Part shown: in pieces, positions 1 through 6,294 of the stretch | How the letters are laid out: each line of letters begins with the position of its first letter | How positions within the stretch are numbered: position 1 is the stretch's first letter | DNA from: Gammaproteobacteria bacterium | GTDB lineage: Bacteria; Pseudomonadota; Gammaproteobacteria; Xanthomonadales; Xanthomonadaceae | Reading direction: 5' to 3' | DNA length: 14,964 bases | NCBI GenBank assembly: GCA_025360985.1 | Contig: JANYBA010000367.1 | Location: 1-14,964 of the forward strand | Position numbers and translations under genes: made by a program | The notes under the pieces: model-generated | The model's database searches: none | Told to the model about the DNA's origin: nothing | Seen by the model: the letters and a program-made list of their open reading frames with translations, nothing else

Positions 1-46
1 CGTCGTCGAGCTTGAATGGCTTGATGATCGCCATGATCATTTTCAT
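1..46 (-). CDS. P-II family nitrogen regulatory protein, N-terminal fragment
   Basis: The gene runs off the left edge; only the first 15 codons are visible, reading MKMIMAIIKPFKLDD. This is the characteristic N-terminus of P-II signal proteins (GlnB/GlnK), small trimeric cytoplasmic proteins that bind ATP/ADP and 2-oxoglutarate and control nitrogen assimilation and ammonium transport. The start is an ATG at 44-46, with a GGAG-like site about 7 bases upstream on the minus strand. GlnB and GlnK cannot be told apart from so few residues. GlnK next to an ammonium transporter gene amtB is the commoner arrangement beside ubiK in Xanthomonadaceae (from memory), but amtB is not in view. The gene is divergent from ubiK. 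Confidence 0.85.
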   Translation of the reverse strand, partial: MKMIMAIIKPFKLDD

Positions 47-108
47 GCGATGGTCTCCCGTGGTCTGGCTATTGTGCATGAAGCGATGCGGCTCGCCAGC
101 GCCGGGGT

Positions 109-114
109 ATTGTA
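109..114 (-). promoter_or_regulatory. Candidate -10 box upstream of the P-II gene
   Basis: On the minus strand the hexamer is TACAAT, a close match to the sigma-70 -10 consensus, lying about 63 bases upstream of the P-II start. The hexamer 17 bases further upstream (GCCGGT) is a poor -35, so an activator or a different sigma factor may be involved. This is a weak prediction. Confidence 0.3.
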
Positions 115-149
115 GGAAAATCCCCAAGCTCACCGGCGGCGACCACTGA

Positions 150-178
150 CTGACCGGGCGAGCAGTCCGCGCTAGGCT
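150..178 (+). promoter_or_regulatory. Candidate sigma-70-like promoter of ubiK-comM
   Basis: CTGACC at 150-155 and TAGGCT at 173-178 are separated by exactly 17 bases, placing transcription start near 185, just ahead of the ubiK ribosome binding site (GGAG at 192-195). The -10 fits the relaxed TANNNT pattern seen at other starts in this window. It is a visual match only. Confidence 0.35.
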
Positions 179-202
179 GGTCGCGTCCAACGGAGAACGC
201 CC

Positions 203-478
203 ATGATCGACCTCAAAGCCATCGACGACCTCGCCCGCCGCCTGAACGACCTGGTGCCGCCCGGCCTGAAGGACGCGCGCGCCGACCTCGAGCAGAACAT
301 GAAGGCCACGCTGCAGGCGGGCCTCGCCAAGCTCGACCTCGTGACTCGCGAAGAATTCGACGTGCAACGCGCCGTGTTGCTGCGCACGCGCGAGAAGCTC
401 GATTCGCTCGAACGCGCGCTCGAGATCCTGGAAGCGCAAGCGTCGATGAACTCCGGGCCGACCGGCCCGGCCAACTGA
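203..478 (+). CDS. ubiK: UbiK, ubiquinone biosynthesis accessory factor (BMFP/YqiC family)
   Basis: This 91-residue protein has the usual length of the YqiC/BMFP family, renamed UbiK. The family assists aerobic ubiquinone-8 biosynthesis by associating with UbiJ and lipid intermediates in the soluble Ubi complex (established for E. coli and Salmonella). The N-terminal half (MIDLKAIDDLARRLNDLVPPGL) is amphipathic. The second half, about residues 50-79, is a charged heptad-like coiled coil (FDVQRAVLLRTREKLDSLE), as expected for the family's trimeric coiled coil. The ATG at 203 is chosen because GGAG lies 7 bases upstream. comM starts 15 bases after the stop on the same strand, so the two are probably co-transcribed. 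No membrane segment is seen. Confidence 0.92.
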   Translation: MIDLKAIDDLARRLNDLVPPGLKDARADLEQNMKATLQAGLAKLDLVTREEFDVQRAVLLRTREKLDSLERALEILEAQASMNSGPTGPAN

Positions 479-493
479 TCCGGCGCCGCGATC

Positions 494-2014
494 ATGTCAC
501 TGGCGTTGGCGCATAGCCGCGCCCGGGTCGGCGTTCACGCGCCGGCGGTCCGGGTCGAGGTCTACCTGTCGGGCGGCTTGCCGGCCCTGAACATGGTCGG
601 CTTGCCGGAAGCGGCGGTGCGCGAAAGCCGCGACCGCGTCCGCGCCGCGATCCTGTGCGCGCAATTCGAATTTCCCGCGCGCCGGATCACCGTCAACCTC
701 GCGCCCGCCGACTTGCCGAAAGACGGCGGTCGCTTCGACCTGCCGATCGCCCTCGGCATCCTCGCCGCCAACGGCGTGATCGATCCCAATGCCCTGTCCG
801 ACATCGAGTTCATCGGCGAGCTGGCCCTGACCGGCGAATTGCGCGCGGTCGATGGCGTGCTGCCGGCGGCGCTGGCCGCCACCAACGAAGGCCGGCGCCT
901 GATCGTGCCGCTCGGCAACGGCGCCGAGGCGGCTTTGGCCGGCAATGTCCGGGCGTTTACCGCGCGTACCCTGCTCGAAGTCGTGGCCCACCTCAATGGC
1001 GAGAAGACCTTGCCGCCGGCGATCGCCGATCGCCGCGTGACGACCGAAACGACCTATCCGGACCTGGCCGACGTGCGCGGTCAGGGCCAGGCCCGCCGCG
1101 CGCTGGAAATCGCCGCGGCGGGGAATCACCACCTGATCTTCATCGGCCCGCCGGGCGGGGGAAAAACCTTGCTGGCCGCGCGCCTGCCCGGCTTGTTGCC
1201 GCCCATGGACGAAACCGAAGCGATGGAGGCCGCGCTGGTGGCGTCGGCTTGCGGACAAGGCGTCGATCCGGGCCAATGGCGGCAACGGCGCTTTCGCGCG
1301 CCGCACCACACCGCCAGCGCCGCGGCCCTGGTCGGCGGCGGCTCGCGGCCGCGACCGGGCGAAATCTCGCTCGCGCACCACGGCGTGCTGTTCCTCGACG
1401 AGCTCGCCGAATGGAGCCGGCGCACGCTCGATGGCCTGCGCGAACCGCTGGAGTCGGGCGTCGTCACCGTGTCGCGGGCCGCGCGCGCCGAGGAATTCCC
1501 GGCCCGGTTCCAGTTGGTCGCGGCGATGAATCCCTGCCCCTGCGGCTGGGCCGGCGATCCTTCCGGTCGTTGTCGTTGTCCGAGCGAAGTCGTGGCCCGT
1601 TATCGCGCGCGCCTGTCCGGCCCGCTGCTCGATCGCATCGACCTGCACGTCGCGGTGCCGCGCCTGGCCGCGCACGAGATCCGCATCGATGCGCCGCCGG
1701 GCGAATCCACCGCCGTGGTCCGTGCGCGCGTGCTGGCGGCGCGCGAACGCCAGCAGCAACGCGCCGGCAAGACCAACGCCCGGCTCAGCCAGGCCGAAGC
1801 CGGGCGCGACTGCGCGCTGGAAGCGCGCGACGGCAACCTGCTCGAGCAGGCGATGCAATCCCTGCAATTTTCGGCGCGCGCCGCGCACCGCATCCTGCGG
1901 GTGGCGCGCACCATCGCCGACCTCGCAGGCTGCGAGCGGATCGCCACCGCGCACTTGCGCGAAGCCATCGCTTATCGCCAGCTCGACCGCGGCGTGTTTC
2001 GCGCCGCCGCCTGA
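494..2014 (+). CDS. comM: ComM/YifB family Mg-chelatase-like AAA+ ATPase
   Basis: The 506-residue protein has full family length. An N-terminal ChlI-like S5-fold region (about 1-165, starting MSLALAHSRARVGVHAP) precedes a AAA+ module with Walker A GPPGGGKT at 218-225 and Walker B VLFLDE at 298-303. It carries the NPCPCG...CRC cysteine cluster (C348, C350, C360, C362) typical of YifB proteins, and a C-terminal helical Mg-chelatase domain. ComM is a hexameric helicase shown in Vibrio cholerae to drive branch migration during integration of transforming DNA; the ortholog role here is inferred. The ATG at 494 gives the canonical N-terminus, though no clear Shine-Dalgarno precedes it, which suits translation coupled to ubiK. 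It ends 5 bases before the convergent dehydrogenase gene, with no obvious terminator hairpin. Confidence 0.93.
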   Translation: MSLALAHSRARVGVHAPAVRVEVYLSGGLPALNMVGLPEAAVRESRDRVRAAILCAQFEFPARRITVNLAPADLPKDGGRFDLPIALGILAANGVIDPNALSDIEFIGELALTGELRAVDGVLPAALAATNEGRRLIVPLGNGAEAALAGNVRAFTARTLLEVVAHLNGEKTLPPAIADRRVTTETTYPDLADVRGQGQARRALEIAAAGNHHLIFIGPPGGGKTLLAARLPGLLPPMDETEAMEAALVASACGQGVDPGQWRQRRFRAPHHTASAAALVGGGSRPRPGEISLAHHGVLFLDELAEWSRRTLDGLREPLESGVVTVSRAARAEEFPARFQLVAAMNPCPCGWAGDPSGRCRCPSEVVARYRARLSGPLLDRIDLHVAVPRLAAHEIRIDAPPGESTAVVRARVLAARERQQQRAGKTNARLSQAEAGRDCALEARDGNLLEQAMQSLQFSARAAHRILRVARTIADLAGCERIATAHLREAIAYRQLDRGVFRAAA

Positions 2015-2019
2015 CGCGC

Positions 2020-3186
2020 TCAGCGCACGGCTTTGCCCAGCGGATCGAACTCAATCGTGGTCGTGTCGGCAGCGCGGCGACCAAGGCCGCAAACGGCGAT
2101 CGCGCCGGTCGAGAGGCCGTCGAGTTCGAACAGGCGTTCGGCGCAGGCATCGTTGATCGCGGCGGTGACGAAGGCGCCGAGGCCGAGCTCGGTCGCCGCG
2201 AGCTGGAAGTTTTGCGACAGGTGCCCGGCATCGAGCTGGACCACGCGCCAGGCCTTTGCGTGCCGGCAATATTTCCAGAAATTGCGCTGGAAGCGCGCCG
2301 CCATCAGCACCAGCACCGGCGCGTCGGCAAACCAGACTTGTCCGGCGACGAGTTCGCTGGCCATGGGCGCGAGCGCTTCGGCGTCGAGTCCTTGCATCGG
2401 CTCCAGCGCGTGGGCAACGCACTGGTAGTGGTAGAGGCCCGGCGGCAAGCCCTCTACACGCTGCGCCAGCACGAAAGCCTCGATCGGATGCAGGCCACCA
2501 CCGGACGGGCTGTTCTTCTTCAAGGCCACCGCTTGCGGCGCCAGGGTCTGCGCGGCCTGCGCGCCAAACACCCGGTGCAGCACGGTCGCCAGATCCTGGA
2601 GCGGCAATGCCCCGGGGGCGAAATTCCGGCAAGTGGTGCGCGCCTGCAGCAGCTGGTCGAAGGCGCTGGCGGTGGCCGTCGGCAAGGACTGCCAGCTCGA
2701 CCGCGGGCGCAGCTCGACGGTTTCCGAGGGCGGCGCGCCCTGCGTCGCCATCAATTCCTGCCAACGCTCGCCGCCAAGTCGCGGTGGGTCGGCCGCCACA
2801 TCGACGCCCTGCCAACGGCCGAAAATTTGCGCCAGCGCCGCCGGCCCCCACCAATCGACTTCGCCGAGCGCACGTTCGCGTTCGCGCAGGTCGGCGTGCC
2901 CGGCATGATCGCCGATCAACAGGCCGGCCGCGACCAGCCGGTCGATCCGTTCCCACCCGAATTCCGCCGACAACTCGGCGTGCGAACGGGCCTGGCCCGG
3001 CGTGACCGCCGAGAACACGGCGACATCGCTGTCTTCAAGCACGACTTCGGACTCGAGGTGCGGCGCGAGCGCCAGCCATTCGTCACGCCGGACCACGCCG
3101 CTGCCGCCACCGAGCAGGTCGTCGAGGCGAAACTCCGGGCGCTCGCGGCATTGCAGGAACAACAGCGTCGGTCGACGAAGCAGCAT
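2020..3186 (-). CDS. SagB-like FMN dehydrogenase (putative peptide maturation dehydrogenase)
   Basis: This 388-residue protein combines an N-terminal region of about 165 residues (MLLRRPTLLFLQC..., with a helical winged-helix-like stretch FGWERIDRLVAAGLLIGD) with a C-terminal nitroreductase/SagB-type domain. Visible flavin-domain motifs are RTTCRNF at 183-189, PSGGGLHPIE at 227-236 (the SagB PSaGaLyPlE equivalent), and a late helix HLSQNFQLAATELGLG. The SagB family uses FMN to oxidise azolines to azoles in RiPP maturation. The combination matches the family that PGAP-type annotation names 'putative peptide maturation dehydrogenase' (TIGR04511, from memory). It is divergent from the candidate precursor gene, separated by 118 bases. 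No cyclodehydratase (YcaO) lies in the window, so the substrate is unknown. The ATG at 3184-3186 has no strong Shine-Dalgarno but gives the expected family N-terminus. Confidence 0.85.
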   Translation of the reverse strand: MLLRRPTLLFLQCRERPEFRLDDLLGGGSGVVRRDEWLALAPHLESEVVLEDSDVAVFSAVTPGQARSHAELSAEFGWERIDRLVAAGLLIGDHAGHADLRERERALGEVDWWGPAALAQIFGRWQGVDVAADPPRLGGERWQELMATQGAPPSETVELRPRSSWQSLPTATASAFDQLLQARTTCRNFAPGALPLQDLATVLHRVFGAQAAQTLAPQAVALKKNSPSGGGLHPIEAFVLAQRVEGLPPGLYHYQCVAHALEPMQGLDAEALAPMASELVAGQVWFADAPVLVLMAARFQRNFWKYCRHAKAWRVVQLDAGHLSQNFQLAATELGLGAFVTAAINDACAERLFELDGLSTGAIAVCGLGRRAADTTTIEFDPLGKAVR

Positions 3187-3240
3187 CGTTCACGCCAAGA
3201 CGGGGCGGGCGCTCGATCTTGCCACAGGGCGGCGTACGGG

Positions 3241-3269
3241 TTGCGGAGCACGGGCGCAGCCGTTAGCCT
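3241..3269 (+). promoter_or_regulatory. Candidate promoter of the RiPP-like precursor gene
   Basis: TTGCGG (3241-3246) and TAGCCT (3264-3269) are spaced by 17 bases, predicting a start near 3276. That is about 20 bases ahead of the strong Shine-Dalgarno at 3295. It lies in the 118-base divergent region shared with the dehydrogenase gene, where I saw no clear operator palindrome. The -35 matches only the TTG part of the consensus. Confidence 0.4.
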
Positions 3270-3294
3270 GAACCGGCCTCGACCCGGGGCCCCT

Positions 3295-3300
3295 GGAGGA
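3295..3300 (+). promoter_or_regulatory. Strong ribosome binding site that decides the precursor start
   Basis: GGAGGA is among the best Shine-Dalgarno matches in the window. It lies only one base before an in-frame GTG (3302) but four bases before the ATG at 3305, so the ATG is preferred and the precursor begins MASNFPPD. A strong site suits a peptide made in excess over its modifying enzymes. Confidence 0.6.
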
Positions 3301-3304
3301 CGTG

Positions 3305-3586
3305 ATGGCCAGCAATTTCCCACCGGATATCGCCGACAAACTGCTCGACAAACTCGCCAGCGACGATGCCTTTCGCGCCGCCTTCGACCACAATCCGCGC
3401 GCGGCGCTCAAGCAACTCGGCTACGAAACGCCAGCCGCCGACCGCGATGTCCGCGGCGTCGACGCTGTGATGTGCCTGTACAGCCCGAAGCCGCTGCCCA
3501 GCAAGGAAGTGTTTCGCGCGGCCCGCGCCGAATTCCACCGGCAAATGACCGCGGCCGGTCCGGTCTTCAATATCTTCGCGCTCTAA
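3305..3586 (+). CDS. NHLP-like candidate RiPP precursor (putative modified peptide)
   Basis: This is a 93-residue protein starting MASNFPPDIADKLLDKL. Residues 8-41 follow the pattern of nitrile-hydratase-like leader peptides (NHLP): an amphipathic helix, then a DxxFRxxxxxNPxxALxxLG motif (D21, F23, R24, N30-P31, A34-L35, L38-G39). The remaining ~50 residues are the putative core: one cysteine (C57) in VMCLYSPKPLPSKE, three Ser/Thr (S60, S66, T82) and a hydrophobic aromatic end, PVFNIFAL. There is no signal peptide and no Gly-Gly cleavage site. This fits the 'putative modified peptide' NHLP-related family (TIGR04509, from memory) that co-occurs with the flanking dehydrogenase and cyclase. Its TAA stop overlaps the cyclase TAG stop on the other strand. 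That it is modified and exported is inferred; it could instead be a regulatory protein. Confidence 0.8.
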   Translation: MASNFPPDIADKLLDKLASDDAFRAAFDHNPRAALKQLGYETPAADRDVRGVDAVMCLYSPKPLPSKEVFRAARAEFHRQMTAAGPVFNIFAL

Positions 3587-6216
3587 CGCAGCGCGCGTTC
3601 GACCGCCGACACGCGCCGGGCGACGAACACCAGGTCGCCGGCGCCCGGCCACTGGCCCTTGAAGGCATCGAGGTTCTTGCGGGCCTGCGCCGGCTGGCCT
3701 TGCTGCGCCTGGATTTCGGCGGCATCGAGCAGGGCCAGGTTGCTCTCGACGATGTTCAACGGCGACCACATGTCATCGCTGTTGAATTCGCCGTAGGCGC
3801 GGCCGCGTTCGCGCGCCAGCCACTCGGCTTGCGCCAGCGCCGCCGCCGGGTCGCCGGCCGCGAGCAGCGCACGCAGCAACACCGCGTGGCTGAAATACAG
3901 TTCGCTGCCGTCGCTGCCGGCCACCAGCAATTCGACCGCTCGCCGCGGTTGCCGCGCGACCAGGGCCAACTCGGCTTCGACCATCCTCGCCATGCTGATG
4001 GCCGAAGCGTCGCCGCCGGCACGCGCCAGCGGGCTGGCCGTGGCCAGCGCCGCCCTGGCCGTTTGTGCGTCGCCGTTGCGCGCCGCCAGCCAGGCTCCCG
4101 CCAACAGGGGAAATACCGCCGTGTCGCGCGCCATGGGATCGGTTGACGCGATCCGCCGCGATTGTTCGGCGACATAGTCCTGCCATTGGCCTGCACGCAG
4201 GCGACCGAGGTAGCCCAGCAACGCCAACTGCGATCCCTGCAGGGCGGCCACGCGCTCCTGGGAATCGGATCCTGCCGCTTTTTCAAGCTGCGCCAACGCC
4301 GACAAAGCCTCGCTCCAGCGTCCCTGGTCGAGCAGGAACACCGGATCGTCCAGGTGCAGGCGCAGGTTGAAGTCGCCGGCCAATCCGTTCTGCGTCTGCG
4401 TGGCCAGGGCATGCTCGGCCGACGCGAAGTCGCGCTCGGCGGCGTAGGTCTCGGCGAATTCCAGTTTCTCGCCGGCCACGCCGAGCGCCTCGCTCTGCTG
4501 GAACGCGGCGCGCGCCTCCTCGTAGCGATTGAGCGCCAGCAGGATGGCGCCCTGCAGGTAGTAGGCGTTGCCGTATTTCGGGTTCTTGGGTGTCAGCGCC
4601 GGCGCCAGGAATGCGAGGGCGTCGCGGTAGGCGTGATTGCCAAGGGCGGTGAGCGAGTAGCCGTAATAGGCCGGGAAAGCGTCGGGATACAGCGAGGCCC
4701 ACAACTTGTACTTGGTCAACAGTTCCGGGACCGGGCCGAACCGGGCGATGAAAGTGTCCAGCGCCAGCGTCTCGCGCTGGCTCAGGCGCTTGCCGTTGGC
4801 GCGAGCCGCCAAGGCCAGGCGCCGGGATTCGGCGGCCTCGCCGTTCAATCCCCGGATCCGCGCCATGCCCAGTTGCGCCATGGCGAAGGCGGGATCGAGC
4901 TCGAGCGCTTTCTGGTAGAGCGCGAGCGCCTCGGCGTCGCGACTCCCGGCATGGGCGGTTTCGGCCAGCGAGTAGGCGCGCAGGGCGTCGAGGTTGCCGG
5001 TGGTCACCAGCGCCAGCGGCTCGCCGGAGGCCTTGATCGCCGGCAAGGATTCGCCCAGGCGCTCGCGCAGTCGTTCGTTGACGGCGTCGAGCGAAGCCAG
5101 CACGGAGTCCGCGCCGCGTCCTTCCGCCGACTCGGCGAAGACCGTGGTCTGGCTGTTCGGATCGACGACTTCCAGGCTGACCCGCAAGCGACCGCCGACC
5201 TCGGCGACGGTCGGCAGCAGCAGGGCGCGGGCGCCTTCGCGCAGGGCGATTTCGCTGCCGATGGCGCGATCGATCACGGTGCGTTCGCCGCGGCCCATGC
5301 GTTCGAGGGTCGCGCGCAACTTGAGGTCGGAGACGACGTTTACGAAACGCGATTGCTCCAGGTCCAGGCGCAGGGCGGTTTCGACTGAATCCTCGAAGCG
5401 CGGGTCGTCGGTGAAGTTGCTGACGTCGCCGAGCACGACCCAGTCGCGGGAATGGAAGGCCAGCGCCGGCGGGCTGCGCAGGGCGCCGAACAGATAGAAG
5501 CCGCCAATCCCGAGCACGACCAGCAACTCCGCCGCCAGCACCGGTGGTCGTTTCCAGATCGGCAATTCCCGCCAGGCCTTGGCGCCGGACGGCGGCACCG
5601 CCATCGGCGCCTGGTCGGATTCGCCGACCTCGTGCACCAGCATCGCCGCCGGCACGCCCTTGAAACGGTAGCGGCCATGGACCAGCCAACGCAGTCGGTC
5701 GGCGCGTTCGCCCAGTTCCGACTGTGCGCGCTGCGCGAGGGTCTGCGCCATGCTGGTCAACAGGATCTGGCCCGGCAAGGCCAGCATCATCAGTCGCGCC
5801 GCCACCGGCTTGGCCAGGCCTTCGACCTCCAGTGGCTTGGCGCCGGCGGCCACGGCCAGTGCCGAGTTGGTCCAGGTCATCACCTCGCCGACGTGGATGC
5901 CGATGCGCGCGCGGATCGGAAAGCCTTCCTCGCGTTCGACAACACGCAACAACTGTTGGTAGCGCAGCGCGAAATCTACCGCTTGCACCGGCCGTTCAAA
6001 CAACACCAGCAGGCCGTCGGATTTGTCGATCAAGCGACCGCCAGTGAATTCGATCAGGTCGCGGATCCGCAGGTCGAGCTTCTGCAGGAATTGCGCCGCC
6101 GCCGCATCGCCCAAGCGCTCGACCAGCGCCGTGGAGTCGGCGAGGTCGGCCAGCAGCACCGCCCGTAATAGCGGGGTCAGTGCCCGGCCAGCGGGATCAG
6201 TGCTGGGAGGGGCCAT
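3583..6216 (-). CDS. Class III nucleotidyl cyclase-TPR membrane protein (putative peptide modification system cyclase)
   Basis: The protein has 877 residues in three parts. Residues 18-160 form a class III adenylate/guanylate cyclase homology domain: DLADST with D24, GGRLIDKSDGLL with D67, and RARIGIHVGEV at 102-112. In the segment G133-L142 (GLAKPVAARL) R141 is kept, but the position usually held by catalytic Asn is P137. One membrane helix spans about 226-246 (VLAAELLVVLGIGGFYLFGAL). Next comes a domain (WVVLGDVSNFTDDPRFED... to about 400) resembling the TolB-like region between kinase and TPRs in acidobacterial Ser/Thr kinases. TPR-like helices run from about 414 to the end. The architecture fits TIGR04510 'putative peptide modification system cyclase' and resembles X. 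campestris XC_0250, reported to make cGMP. The N-terminus should be cytoplasmic and the TPR region periplasmic (inferred). It lies 78 bases downstream of the cNMP-GGDEF gene on the same strand. The ATG at 6214-6216 has only a weak Shine-Dalgarno. Confidence 0.85.
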   Translation of the reverse strand: MAPPSTDPAGRALTPLLRAVLLADLADSTALVERLGDAAAAQFLQKLDLRIRDLIEFTGGRLIDKSDGLLVLFERPVQAVDFALRYQQLLRVVEREEGFPIRARIGIHVGEVMTWTNSALAVAAGAKPLEVEGLAKPVAARLMMLALPGQILLTSMAQTLAQRAQSELGERADRLRWLVHGRYRFKGVPAAMLVHEVGESDQAPMAVPPSGAKAWRELPIWKRPPVLAAELLVVLGIGGFYLFGALRSPPALAFHSRDWVVLGDVSNFTDDPRFEDSVETALRLDLEQSRFVNVVSDLKLRATLERMGRGERTVIDRAIGSEIALREGARALLLPTVAEVGGRLRVSLEVVDPNSQTTVFAESAEGRGADSVLASLDAVNERLRERLGESLPAIKASGEPLALVTTGNLDALRAYSLAETAHAGSRDAEALALYQKALELDPAFAMAQLGMARIRGLNGEAAESRRLALAARANGKRLSQRETLALDTFIARFGPVPELLTKYKLWASLYPDAFPAYYGYSLTALGNHAYRDALAFLAPALTPKNPKYGNAYYLQGAILLALNRYEEARAAFQQSEALGVAGEKLEFAETYAAERDFASAEHALATQTQNGLAGDFNLRLHLDDPVFLLDQGRWSEALSALAQLEKAAGSDSQERVAALQGSQLALLGYLGRLRAGQWQDYVAEQSRRIASTDPMARDTAVFPLLAGAWLAARNGDAQTARAALATASPLARAGGDASAISMARMVEAELALVARQPRRAVELLVAGSDGSELYFSHAVLLRALLAAGDPAAALAQAEWLARERGRAYGEFNSDDMWSPLNIVESNLALLDAAEIQAQQGQPAQARKNLDAFKGQWPGAGDLVFVARRVSAVERALR

Positions 6217-6294
6217 GGGCGAGCACCGGCGTCGGGAGCGACTCTTGCCCGAGAGAACGCGGTCGGCAGGGCGGACCGGCCAGCCGGACCCGGT

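Noticed and set aside
70..105. Sigma-54 promoter for the P-II gene (minus-strand TGGCGAGCCGCATCGC)
   Set aside because: The GG and GC elements are 11 bases apart instead of the required 10, so it does not meet the -24/-12 rule.
497..1954. Long minus-strand open frame antisense to comM
   Set aside because: It has the composition of a GC shadow with no motifs; comM on the plus strand has Walker A/B and the cysteine cluster.
2015..2040. Bidirectional terminator between comM and the dehydrogenase gene
   Set aside because: Only short GCGC-type complementarity with no loop and no T run.
655..4146. A plus-strand open frame of 1163 codons crossing comM, the dehydrogenase and the cyclase gene
   Set aside because: It is arginine-, alanine- and glycine-rich low-complexity translation with no recognisable domain, and overlaps genes with clear motifs in other frames. 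Very high GC depletes stop codons and makes such shadows.
4162..5388. 408-codon plus-strand frame antisense to the cyclase gene
   Set aside because: It mirrors the codon structure of the real gene and shows no family features.
6273..6290. Hairpin between the GGDEF and cyclase genes (GGACCGG, CCAG loop, CCGGACC)
   Set aside because: The stem has a central A-A mismatch and there is no T tract, so it is not convincing as a terminator.
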